Below, one piece after another: positions 1 to 10,270 of a stretch of 37,651 bases of DNA. Position 1 is the stretch's first letter; every line of letters begins with the position of its first letter. Both the position numbers and the translations under genes were made by a program. The notes beneath the pieces are model-generated. The model was not told where the DNA came from. It was given only the letters and a program-made list of their open reading frames with translations, and made no database searches. The stretch comes from Hymenochaete sp. R1 (Eukaryota > Basidiomycota > Agaricomycetes > Hymenochaetales > Hymenochaetaceae): positions 1 through 37,651 of the forward strand of contig JAFREE010000197.1 of the NCBI GenBank assembly GCA_019400425.1, in the 5' to 3' direction.

Positions 1-282
1 GCTCCGACCCGGTCGGCTGCTTGATGGAAACGGTGATGGATATTAAAATATGATTGGCGCTATCCGTGGGTGTTCTGTCACACTCGGCCGACGCGGGCGG
101 AAGGTGAATTCTTTCCGTCCAGTGCTCTTAGCTCTATGTTTGGGCCCGCTCATGATATGCCTCACCATGGCCAATGCACGTACAGCATGTAACTATCTCC
201 ATGCATATCTTCCAACGATAGAAGACACTATAGTCAATAAAATATATAAGAACAATCTCCTACACAATTCAACAAACTAAAT
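1..282. other. window edge, no gene supported
   Basis: This stretch lies downstream of the PCID2-like gene. It is AT-rich toward 220-280. A 76-codon open frame starts at 50 on the plus strand but has no recognisable family, no splice structure and no convincing composition, so I do not call it. A gene continuing from outside the window could end in the first 50 bases, but nothing visible decides this. Confidence 0.4.
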
Positions 283-1989
283 TCATGAGATGTATGGGTT
301 CTTCCGCTCCGCCAGTTTCGGAAATGCCCCGTTTGCTGCAAGGACGATTGTCTGCTTTTCATGGGAGATGTATCCCCGGATCAAGCCCTTATAGATCATG
401 TTGGCGACAAAACATTCCGCTTCTTCCACTGGTACATCCAGTCCAACCACTCGGAGGGCGCAGTGAAACATCTTGATAGGCACTCGCGTGCTCTTGTCAA
501 GTAAAACCCATCTGGCCAACGAGATGAACAATTGAGCAGTATATGATTGGTATTGACTTACACCTTTCTGAACAAGCCCCGCATGACCAACTCTCGCGCA
601 CGTTCGAAGATCAGCCAAGTATTCATGTCGACTAATTTTTTCTCCGATGTGGATAAAGCATCATCATATGCTTTTATGTCTGCCATACGAATGGCTGTAA
701 TAAACGGCAAATACACCTCCGACAACGAAGGAAACCGAGATAATAGGTCCTCGGTTGGTAGTTGTCCTCGTAGTATGCGTAGTGGTATCAAGTAAGATAA
801 AATACGTCTGTTGCCTTTTCAGCAAGAGATTAGTTTGACGGTAACAAAACGCACTGCTGATTTGAATGTGCTTCTTTGTGGCAATCGCGGAATGAGAGCG
901 TCATCTCTGTCTCTGCCTTTGCAGAAATTAGCACTTTTACACAAAGAAAATGCAAAGTGGCGACCTTTTCAAAGTCCTCGTTTAAGAACGCGATAAGTCC
1001 GATGTAGAACCTAAAAGTAACCTAAGAAGAAAAATGAAAATAAGTTTTCTCTCGTAGAAACGTTGTCCTGACCTGATGGGCTTTAGGATACTCTGATAAC
1101 GCCGGTAGGTCCCTATGGGCTTCCAGGCTTCGAAGAATATTCCGCGTTAAAGCTATGCGTTTTAGCTTTAGGTACACTCAGAACATGAAAGCGACAAAAA
1201 AAGACAGAAGAAAGCCTCGCACCCGAAAATAGCACTTCATTACCAAGCCAACAACATAGTATACCCCCCATTTTCGAGATTCTCGAGCCGGAGACTGTCT
1301 GAACTGCTGCATTAGGAGATATTGTCAAGATGTCGTAAGACACGAACAGACCTGTCAGTTATGCAAAACTGCAAAGCTTTGGAAATTATCCGAGCTGCCT
1401 CCTCCATGCAATCGGTATTGCCGTTCGCCATATCTGCCTTTAACCATATCATTCATCTTGAAGTCTCGGGATGGAATGCAAGTTTGCGTTTACGCACGTC
1501 ATAGGCAATATCCCTTAGGTCCCTCAAGATCGCGAAAAGCGCAGATAGAGTCCACCCGGTATCTGTCGGGAAATACTTATAGAACGACCTGATAGGAACA
1601 TAGTACCGAGTCACTTCAATTGCGTGTTTCAAGGGAAAAGGGAACTGCACACGAGACAAGATGGATTTGCTCCTTGAATGCCTCTGTTAGTCTATTCCTC
1701 GCAATATGGTTGATGACGAGAGCATAGGAGATTGCGATTTCGTCCCAGGGAGCTATCAGGGAACCTTCATATGGGACAAGCGATTGGCGCTTCATTTCAC
1801 GGAAGAAAATCAGCTAACAGAAGCTCCATTTGTATGTCAATGATCATAACTCACGGTTGGACTATTCAAATACCGAATGAGATCTTTGCTATGAGGACTC
1901 GTTGGTCGTAGGAGGTAAGCAAGTCGGGAGCCTTCCTCTCTGTCCAAAGCCGAACCAAGCTCAGATATGTATTCCATGAACGACAGCAT
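283..1989 (-). CDS. PCID2/Thp1-like PCI-domain protein (TREX-2 mRNA export)
   Basis: The protein is about 430-445 aa, spliced from about ten exons. The C-terminal half matches the PCI domain of PCID2/Thp1/CSN12-like proteins: RILSYLIPLRILRGQLPTE, then a helix-rich segment ending MRGLFRKVW, then ECFVANMIYKGLIRGYISHE, the winged-helix signature of the family. The N-terminal half has APWDEIAISYALVINHIAR, SFYKYFPTDTGWTLSALFA and ESRKWGVYYVVG, all typical of the family. Known members bind mRNA at the nuclear pore as part of TREX-2 with Sac3 and Sus1; CSN12 is a paralogous signalosome-associated protein, so the exact orthology is open. The start at 1989 gives MLSFMEYISEL and is followed by a GTGAGT donor. 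Two apparent interruptions (near 1640 and at the TGA near 1453) are removed by introns with GTGTGC and GTGCGT donors, so the gene looks intact. It is divergent from the thioredoxin-like gene, with 247 bp between starts. Confidence 0.85.
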
Positions 1990-2236
1990 CTTTCGTTCGT
2001 TTTACTAGAAGTTTGATGAATGTATGTTAGGCGTTTACGAGTGGAAGGGAGGCAAGCCGGGCCGGGCAGGCAGGTATTCAGAAATAAAGTCGTTGAAGTC
2101 GGCGAAGCCGATGGCCGATGAAGACGCGCTTAGATCGACGGATTTCGCGACACCGCTCAGGAATTCAGATTGGATTATTGACGCAATGGCCGTGCTTATT
2201 CTGACAAACTCTCTTTATCTTTGACTCTCATCTCTC

Positions 2237-3145
2237 ATGGCACTACAGCCAGGTTTTGAGCCTACAATTATCGTTGGAAGCAGGAACTCTCCTCATACAC
2301 TCGAGCTCTTTCGTACGTCCTCCCAAAAACTCGGTTTGATTTCTTCCATTAATACGCTGATATGCACCTAGTGGATTATGTGTGTCCATTCAGGCCCGTT
2401 CTACTTCTGTGGTTATTTCTGTGTCAAAGCATTAATCAATTATGATCCATCTAGCGCGAAGATGGCGTTACGTATCGACGATGTCTTGAAGCCTCTTCTT
2501 GACAAGGGCGGGCAGTACCAAGGGAAGGTCAAGCTCATCTTCCGCCCTCAAGTTCAGCCGTGGCACGTCGCATCGACGCTTACCCACGAATCTGCTCTCG
2601 CGGTACATCACAGATGAATTTCGACAGTCTGGTGAGCGCTAATGACGGAAGTACGTATAGGTCATGCGGGTCGCTCCAGATAAATACTGGCAATACTCCT
2701 CCGAGGCAAGCCTTCACGCTTTTACCGATGTCCCCAGCTGGCTAATTCTTGCTGCATCGACTAGCTTTTCAAACATCAAGGAGACTTCTTCGATCTTCCA
2801 ATCGCCAATCTTTCCGTCGTTCAGGTCCGAGAAAAGCTCATTAAGCTTGCACTCCCGATCGTTGGTGAAGATAAAAAGGCTGCGCTGACCGACTTACTGA
2901 CGTTCAAGACCACGGCAAATGGCGGAGTTGGCGTGACTGACGACTTGAAATATACAGGTGGGCTGAATCTTTGAGACATCGAACTGGAAAAAAATTGAAG
3001 TCATGTTTCAGTGAAGATAGCACGCCAGAACGGCATCCATGTGTCTCCAACGGCACTTTGGGACGGATTGGTCGCGAACGAGATATCCAGCTCTTGGGGC
3101 GCGCGGGAATGGGCCGATTTCTTGAAAGCGAAGGTCACTGCTTAA
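2237..3145 (+). CDS. thioredoxin-fold (DsbA-like) protein
   Basis: The protein is about 215 aa, spliced. It begins MALQPGFEPTIIVGSRNSPH and contains YVCPFSAKMALRIDDVLKPL, in which a single cysteine (CPFS instead of CxxC) sits at the thioredoxin active-site position. It continues with IFRPQVQPWHVASTLTHESA, RVAPDKYWQYSSELF and GIHVSPTALWDGLV, which looks like the cis-proline loop (VSPT). This arrangement is common in uncharacterised fungal DsbA/thioredoxin-like proteins. With one cysteine, a classical disulfide exchange is unlikely; a glutathione-linked or structural role is inference. There is no signal peptide. Two introns (2394-2454 and 2706-2764) keep the frame only if their donors are GC instead of GT. 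The last exon ends with a lysine-rich KAKVTA and a TAA, 48 bp from the convergent GatB stop. Confidence 0.8.
2394..2454 (+). other. GC-AG intron (probable)
   Basis: The exon end CCATTCAG is followed by GCCCGT, and the intron ends CATCTAG. Only this removal joins the conserved motif CPFSAKMA in frame. A GT donor at 2409 would also be in phase but inserts extra residues and breaks the motif. The donor is weak, since the usual GC-AG consensus is GCAAGT. Confidence 0.55.
2706..2764 (+). other. GC-AG intron
   Basis: The donor is GAG|GCAAGC, close to the established GC-AG consensus. The intron contains CTAATTCTTGC as a branch-like site and ends CGACTAG. Removal joins YWQYSSE to LFKHQGDFFDLP in frame, as expected for the family; reading through meets a stop after PSW. 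Confidence 0.8.
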
Positions 3146-3193
3146 TCTCTCATGAGATTTCTAGCAAATTCCTGAAGTGATATACGCGTAACA

Positions 3194-5240
3194 TTAGGAA
3201 CTTTTCTTCAATAACATAGTTTTCAAATGTCCATGAACCGTCTGCGCATCAACTCTGCCTTTGCTTTGCTTCATCACAAAGCCTACAAGCTTGTTGAGTA
3301 CACGATCGTTGCCCTTCTGCACAGCGTCTGACTCTGCAGGTAAGTTGGAGATGGCTTGCTGACAGAGAGAATCGAGAAAGCCGTCGGAGCTCTCTTCAAC
3401 GCTTAGTGCTATAAGACCCTGTTCCATCGCTACAGCTTCAGGCATTTCAGTCGATTGATGGTCAACCATGTATTTGAGAAGGCGCTTCGCCGACGTGCCT
3501 TTAGACACGTAAGCATCGAAATGTAAGAGAAGAAGATTGATCTTACTCGTCATAATCCTCCTTTCCACGAGTTCAATAATCTCGCCCAGCTGCTCCGGAG
3601 AGATAACATTGTCTTTGAAGGTCTCCTGACGCGCAGCGAGAAGGCCGTAAAGATCATGAGTAACCCTATGTAATAAGAACGGATTCAGCGTCTGCTAGAC
3701 AGATGATGAGAAGTGGAGCACTCTCACCAGTTCAAGGCAGTTTTCGGATCCCGATTTTTGGAAACTTGTTCAAAGAAAGAGAGGAAGCCTTGACTAGGCG
3801 CACCATCATACTGTACGTCGCGTCCTACGTCGAGGGACATAAGAAAGTCTACGTCTCTTTCATTGAGACCCTTCGATAAAAGCCTCCCGCGCATTACTTG
3901 GGGTAGCTCTGGCATTGAAGATCGGATCGAGCTAATGTAGTCCTAGATAAATATAATAAGACTCTTGATGAGCACTAGGAAATTAAAGCGTACCTCTTCG
4001 ATGATAAGTGGAGGAAGGTTTGGGTCCGGCATGTAACGATAATCGGGTGCGTCCTCCTTGCTTCTCAAAGAATATGTCTCGAATTTGTGCTCGTCGAAAC
4101 CTCGGGTCTCTTGTTTGACTTTCCCCCCGTTTTCGAGCACAGAGATGTGCCTCAAAGCTTCCGAGACTATATGTGCATGGTAAGAGAAGACCAAAAGAAA
4201 ATACTGGACTCAATTTACTGATGGCCGATGTCATAAACTTGACACTATTGAGGTTCTTTATCTCGCAACGCGTACCTCTAGATTCATTCGTGCGATTGAC
4301 CGAGACATTCACGTCGCACCGGAGCGATCCCTTTATAAAGTCAATCAATGAATCACCGATGGTCTAAAATGTATGATATCTGCCAACCTGCTCCATACTG
4401 CCGTCACTGGCCCCCACAGTTCGGAGAAGAGCCTGCAGTGTTCTTACATATTCAGCCGCTTGCTCAGGAGTCCTGTCATAAAAATTATGAATTGGTAACA
4501 TAGCTCAAATCTTCATATGATAGAAGCATACGAGATGTCTGGCATTGAAACTATTTCCATGAGAGCGGATCCAGCACGGTTCAAGTCTATGATTGAGCCT
4601 CCAGATTCAAAATCATAGTTGGTTTTTGCTGTATCTTGCTCAAGCTGTATCTGGTCAATGCTGACAGAGATACCGCACTGATCAAGCTTCAAAGTACCGC
4701 CCTTTGCGAGAGGGGCTAGGAGCAGGTATGATTAGTGGCAGCCCTGCTAATAGTTCGAGTACACTGACCATAGCGCTGGGTGATCTGGTAACCTGAAGGG
4801 AGATCCGAATAGAAGTAGTGCTTTCTGTCGAAAGCGGAGCGTTTCTGAATGTTTGAGTTCAAAGCTATGGCGGTTCGGATAGCAAGGTCGACACAGGACG
4901 AGTTTAGTTTCTAAAAGCGCGTGAAGATCGTAACAAAGTAGAGAACATGCTGCAACTCACGGGTAGAGCACCCGGAAAGGCAGCATCAAAAACATCAACA
5001 TGCTTGTTTGGCTGATCATCGTATGTAGAGGTCCAAGCGTCTGCGCTCTGGTCTCAGACACTACCCTCTCTTCTGTTGCAACTGAGACTACGCACGAGAA
5101 AACAGTTTTGCGCGGGACTTGATTTGCGCGTGCACTTCGATGCCGACGACTAGCTCCCAGCCTGGCCATCTTGACTTGACCGCAGTTGATGCATAGCGAA
5201 TAAACGGCGCTCGATATGATTTACTGCATTTTCGAAGCAT
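3194..5240 (-). CDS. mitochondrial glutamyl-tRNA(Gln) amidotransferase subunit B (GatB/PET112)
   Basis: The protein is about 550-570 aa, spliced. It is subunit B of the GatCAB/GatFAB transamidase, which converts Glu-tRNA(Gln) to Gln-tRNA(Gln) in mitochondria. Conserved blocks in order are: [75 protein letters not shown] with [27 protein letters not shown], and a C-terminal YqeY-like tRNA-binding tail ending LLKKSS. The start at 5240 is chosen because it gives [19 protein letters not shown], a basic, hydroxylated, acid-free leader typical of mitochondrial targeting, in frame with the catalytic-domain start. An ATG at 5169 is in another frame. It is convergent with the thioredoxin-like gene and divergent from the secreted protein at 5564. 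Confidence 0.93.
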
Positions 5241-5563
5241 GAAAGCGTGAACGAGCTCAGTTTCGGTGCTTTGTCAGTGAATTGTAACTGTAACTACTGC
5301 CAGCCCTACTTACCTAATTTGATAATGAGACGATCCCGTGAGTCTCAGAGTTTCTCGGCTCGATAAGATCCAGACGCGCGCCTGCTCCGACACTCGCTCG
5401 CTCTGCCACTCTTCTTCTCTCTCTCTCTTCTCTTCTCTCCCATCTACTTCTTCAAGACCCTCAAGACCTCGACAACTTCGACGACTCGACAACCACCCCT
5501 CCCTAACTTTTCATTGTTTGCACACATCTTCAGCCACTCGTTTTCCATTCTGCATCTTATACG
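5241..5563. promoter_or_regulatory. divergent promoter region, GatB / secreted DPBB protein
   Basis: A 323-bp intergenic stretch lies between two divergently oriented start codons. On the plus strand a long CT-rich tract (about 5390-5460, many CTCTTCT units) precedes the downstream ATG, as in many fungal promoters and 5' leaders of well-expressed genes. I see no clear TATA box and no upstream coding frame with family support. Confidence 0.5.
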
Positions 5564-6405
5564 ATGCACAGTCTTTCGTTAATCACCCCTCTGTTCTTCA
5601 TCCTCTCCATCTTCCGCCCGGCCGCTACATCCCCAGCTGGTTCAGAACTTGGGTATCGGAAATACTATACTCGTGCTCACTCTCTCGGTGAGAACTACCG
5701 TTTCGACTCGAGGGAATGGCACACCCTCAATGCCACCAATATGGCGTATGCGGACCCCGTTGGGGCTCTGTCCAAGCGCGGTAAAAAATCAAAAGACAAG
5801 GACACCAAAGGCGCTTCAAAAGATTCGGGTGGAGTTGCGGGTCTTTTGAATGGCGTCTGGAACGGGTTAAAAGGCATTGGTGGCCCTCAAAGCGTCAAAA
5901 TAACCTGGTAAGCGACGAGATTCATGTAGTAGCGGAAGCATCATCTGAGACATTAGTATTGCCAAGGTACTCGGGTCATGACTTAGACAATCCAAGTTGC
6001 TGGTCTCAGGCTGGCTGGCATCCTACGGTAAGCTAATTTCTCTTTCAAACCCATATAGTATACTCACGCAGATCTCAGGATGACTCTTTCATCTGCGCCT
6101 TGACTCTGAAAGGTTGGGACGATCAACCGAAATGTTTCAAGTTTCTTGAATGTACGTGTTGAGCTTATAGCTTATAGATTTTATGGTTAATCGATGGTTT
6201 AGTATGCAATGGACCGGAAAAATGCATTTTCGTGCGGAAGGTGGACACATGCGCGGGATGCGACCCAGGTTCCAAACACGTTGACCTCACAAAATCGGCT
6301 TTCTCGAAGCTCGCGGACATCGATCAAGGTGTTCTTAACGTTCAGATGAGAGAAGCAACAGAACCTGACAGCTGGCTAGAAGATCTCTGGGGCCCACAAC
6401 ATTAA
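5564..6405 (+). CDS. secreted double-psi beta-barrel (barwin/RlpA-like) protein
   Basis: The protein is 226 aa from four exons (5564-5907, 5967-6027, 6079-6151, 6203-6405). It starts with a signal peptide (MHSLSLITPLFFILSIF, cleavage probably after ATS or nearby). A propeptide-like region of about 50 residues follows, with one N-glycosylation sequon (N56-A-T) and a Lys-Arg pair at 71-72 that fits Kex2 cleavage, then a Lys-rich stretch (GKKSKDKDTKG). The C-terminal domain has KITWYSGHDLDNPSCW, DDSFICALTLKGW, KVDTCAGCDPGSKHVDLT and ADIDQGVLNVQ, which is the double-psi beta-barrel signature of fungal barwin/expansin-like secreted proteins. These lack clear enzymatic activity, and binding to cell-wall polysaccharide is the usual suggestion (inference). 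Cysteines are paired in number. The ATG follows a CT-rich leader, and all introns are GT-AG. Confidence 0.85.
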
Positions 6406-6622
6406 AGACGGACAGACTATAGAACATGTACTCTTAGATAGACGGATTGCGCATGCGCATGTAGCAGTAGACAGACACGGACACTTTTTACTTGGGATTA
6501 GGATCATTAGACTATAGACTATGACATTACGAGCTAGAGCGCGACATGTATCATAAGATATCCTGTATTCACCGTTTACCTACAATAGACATGCACAAGT
6601 ATGCGCAGGATCGTAGAATACA

Positions 6623-9600
6623 TTATGCTTTTATCGTGACCCGCTTCCGCTTTTTGCTGTCTCCCACAACATATTCTTGAAGTTTGTCCAAATCCGCAAT
6701 ATTATTCTCCATGAAAGAGGCGGTGTGTGAAGCCTCCTGTTGCTTTTGGAGATAGCGCAGGGCTGCAAGGTTGTAGCCAACCATCTCTTTTTGTCTCATG
6801 AGTGCATCGCGAAGGTATTTCCGAAGGGGAAGAAGGGAAGTCCGCATGGCTCGTTGAGCTACAATTTGGTGATGATGAATCTTGAGTAAAAATATCATTA
6901 TTCGCGAGACCAATGCTATGTTTTGACCCTGGGAAGAAGCGACGCTCCTGGTCAGATAAGGTAAAGCAACCATCGAATGGAATTGAATACCTTCCTTGCC
7001 CATTCGCTCAGATAAACCATCAGACTCAGCATTTTCCCAAACGGAAGTACCAGCAATGCGTCCATCAATGCAGCGCTATGGATCTTCTCAATCGTCATTA
7101 ACACATACTCATCCGGCTCACACCCATGTGCCTGTAGCACGGGATTTCTGTTGGGTGGTGGCACTTTTTCCGCCTCTGCTTCTGGAAGCCGTACTTTTGC
7201 TTCTTCATATGAGGAAAAGGCAGCGCGCTCAGCATCTGCGAGATCAATGGCCTCCATGATGCGTTCACCGGCCATGAGGGTGTCCGTAGTTTGTTTGAAG
7301 ACAGCAGTCACCTCTGCAGAATCCGCTGCGGGTTGGGCGTGGGCGTCCGCATCCTCCACACCAGAGCCGATGACACCGTTTTCGCGGTTGTAGGTATCGG
7401 CAAGGCCCGACTCATAGAGATGTTCGAGTTCGCGCTCGCGTTCTTCCTCTAAGAACAGCTATATTGAAGCATCTGATGAGCCACTGGTGACGCGTTAACC
7501 CAATTTACGAAAGCTTACCTCTTCGTCGAGTTTTTCCCAAACACGGATGGACTTGTCGTGCGAGCCCGTCACCACGAACTTACCGCGATGACTGACTGCA
7601 AGTGCCCATATCTCTCCGTGGTGCCCACTCAGTTTCTGAATCTGCTCAAACTGTAAATGTCATAGTTAACCCACCCTGAAGCTACCATAATGTGAAATGC
7701 AAACAATCCACCTTGTCCCCATCCCAATACTTCAACATCTTATCCTTACTAACTGTCCAAAAGTAATGCGATTCACACCCTTTCTCGAACGCAACTTGCA
7801 TTATACTCTCATCATGAGCAAATATCGACTTGTGACAGTCACCGAAGTCCAGTCCCCAGACCTTGACATTCTTGTCGGCGGAACAAGTGACAATAAGCTT
7901 TGAATCATCCGATATATCCATAGAGAGGACAGGGAGCTGGAGGTGCGAAACATTGATTCAAGATGCTTAATTGGATAGTGAATCAATCTTACTTTATGAC
8001 CGTATAGCGATAAAAAGAATTTTAGCGAGTCCTGATAGAAGATTTTGACCGTGGAATCCAGCAGGGCCACTGCCAGAAGCTTCCCATTAGGGCTGAAACA
8101 TACGCTGAGAATATCATCTGACATTTTGAGCGTTTTGGTATGCGCAAGTGACTTGATGCTGCCGAGTGCGTAAGGATTACCATTCTCGAACTCGAGGTCC
8201 CAGAATTTAACGTCCTTGTCAGCGCTACCCGTCACGAGCTGTCTTCCATCAGGCTTCATGTGCACTGACCAGATCGTTGAGTTGTGGGCCTTGATAGTTT
8301 CCTTGAGCGTGGAAGAGGCTACGTCTAAGAGGTGAATATCTCCCGTCTTTGTGCCCACGACTATCTGGAGAGGGAAAAATGTCAGTGATGAAGCGAAAGG
8401 GTGAAAATGGCGTATGACAAACCTGGCGATCTCCAGGAAGGAATAAACTACAGATAGCATAGTCACATTCCATTGTGCGAATGCATGCCGTTGTTTTCAA
8501 GTTCCATATCTTAAGCGATCCTAATCCCAAGGGGATGAATACGATACCTCAGTTTATAAAATGTGCACTCACCGTTGGCTGCAGATGCAAGAAGCTGATC
8601 GTCGGAGCTGATGCATAGTGCGCGTACATCCGCACGATGACCAGGAAGATCAAGGGAATACACCCGTGATGCCTCAGGAACTTCCTCTTTGGATTTTGTT
8701 GGTTTCGGGATATTGTAAACTTCAAGTGCATTGTTTGATAGTGCTGTTAGAACCTGGTGGATCGTTCAAGACAGATAATTGCTGGCTAATCTCAAGTTTT
8801 AGAAACTTACAAGTACGCCCCCTCTTTGATTAGATTCATTATCACTGAAGGCGAATGATCTTATCTTTCCACTAGCGCGTACGACTAAGTACGGTGTGAA
8901 CAGATCAACGAGCTTGACTTCCTCAGTAGAATTTGGCGCCTCATCATCCTTCTCGTCTTTAGACGCTTCCTTCCCCTTCCCCTTCTCTCTCTCGCGTTTC
9001 CTCCTGCGAGCCTGTTTCTTGCGTATCTCGTCTTCCGAACGTATCCGGAACACGTCGATAGATTTGTCGTGAGTTTGTACAGCTAAGAAGTCTTTTGAAG
9101 GATGGAATTGCAACTGCGATATCCTGTGTTTTGACGAAAGAGGTAGAACTGAGACGAAATCCAGCATTTTGGAGGCCTTTAACTCGTCATGAGCGTGTGT
9201 TAAACAGTGGAATTCGTATACAGCTTACTTTCCCTACGTCAGATCCTAATAAACCCGTCGATAGCGCTACACGGTCAATTTTCCATACTTTCAACTCTCC
9301 TTCTCCACCACCCGTAAAGAGAAGATCCTGATTCGGATTAACATCTAAAGTCCACACCTCAGAAGGGTGAGCCACGAGCGTTTGAACACAATGCTGTGTC
9401 GACAAATCCCACAGCTTGACCAGTGTATCTTTGGAGGACGTTGCAAGATAGTCCGAGCCATTAGCAGCTGCTGATGTTGATGCCCCTACCGATTCAACTG
9501 CCAGAAACCGCATTGCCGTAATCTGGTCTCGGTGACCGCGCAGCCTTCAGGTTGGTGGTTCAAAAAAAATCATCCCTTTAAAGGAACAATGCTTACCGGA

Positions 9601-10119
9601 AAAGACCCGCTTCACCCACAATATCCCAAAGTATGATGTTTGTATCCTGAGACCCGGAGGCCAGACGCATACCCGAATGGTCAAAACGCAGAGCAGTGAC
9701 AGACTTCTTGTGTCCGTTGAAAGTTGCAAAAACATTTTTCATCTGCTCATTCCAGAGCCTTATGGAGCCATCTGCGTAACCGACGGCGAATATACCATCC
9801 CTAGGAGATTGCTCTATGCACGTAACTTCGGCATAATGACCCGTCTCGTGCCATACAGCGACCTTCAATGCATTTGAGCAGAGTCCTATTGAATCGTCAT
9901 ATATGACCACTTACCATTTGACCCTTTTTGACATCCCAGACTATCACATCTTCTAAAGCCGGCACATAAGCAAGTTTTCCGTCCCAAAGAGAATTCGAGC
10001 TTGAACTGCAAGTGAGGCCAAACGCCTAACAAAATTGTCAGAGCTTTCTTTTCCCTGGTCAACATAGATCCACCATCAGTTACCTCAGTTGGTCCATGCC
10101 TCGGGTAGCTTCGCACCAT
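6623..10119 (-). CDS. Utp12/Dip2 (WDR3-like) WD40 protein of the SSU processome
   Basis: A large WD-repeat protein of roughly 900-950 aa. It opens [20 protein letters not shown], the conserved Utp12/WDR3 start, followed by two runs of WD40 blades (for example [82 protein letters not shown]). Between the blades, near the middle, sits a highly basic [18 protein letters not shown] segment followed by acidic residues. The C-terminal Utp12 domain runs from [19 protein letters not shown] through [16 protein letters not shown] to a basic [10 protein letters not shown] tail, probably a nuclear/nucleolar signal. Known role: a U3 snoRNP component acting with Utp1, 6, 13, 18 and 21 in 18S rRNA maturation. 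The start at 10119 is only 151 bp from the divergent M18 peptidase start. Confidence 0.92.
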
Positions 10120-10270
10120 TATGCGTACAAACTAAGGTTGTGTCGTGAAGGAGAGTTCTGAATCATATGCATGAAAACGAAGTTTGAGGCTTCGACGGCA
10201 CGTGCCCAAGCGTAAACTTCACTTACCGATATCGATGTTTACCCATCCGGCGCGGTGGTGAACTCCGAAG
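10120..10270. promoter_or_regulatory. short head-to-head promoter with a possible 5'-UTR intron of the Utp12 gene
   Basis: Only 151 bp separate two divergent start codons. On the minus strand a strong donor (CG|GTAAGTG, first intron base 10226) and an acceptor (CCTTAG, ending at 10132) would define a 95-nt intron in the Utp12 leader. An ATG at 10246 (minus) would then start a ten-codon upstream reading frame ending at a TAA just before the main ATG. CACGTG occurs at about 10201. The intron and the upstream frame are inferences from sequence signals only. Confidence 0.4.

Noticed and set aside
50..280. 76-codon open frame at the window start
   Set aside because: It has no recognisable motif, no conserved neighbour frame and an AT-rich tail typical of intergenic sequence.
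1440..1660. Apparent frameshift and in-frame TGA in the PCID2-like gene
   Set aside because: Both disappear when introns with GTGTGC and GTGCGT donors are removed; the joined peptides (HLVSSFYKYF, DIAYDADMANG) match the family.
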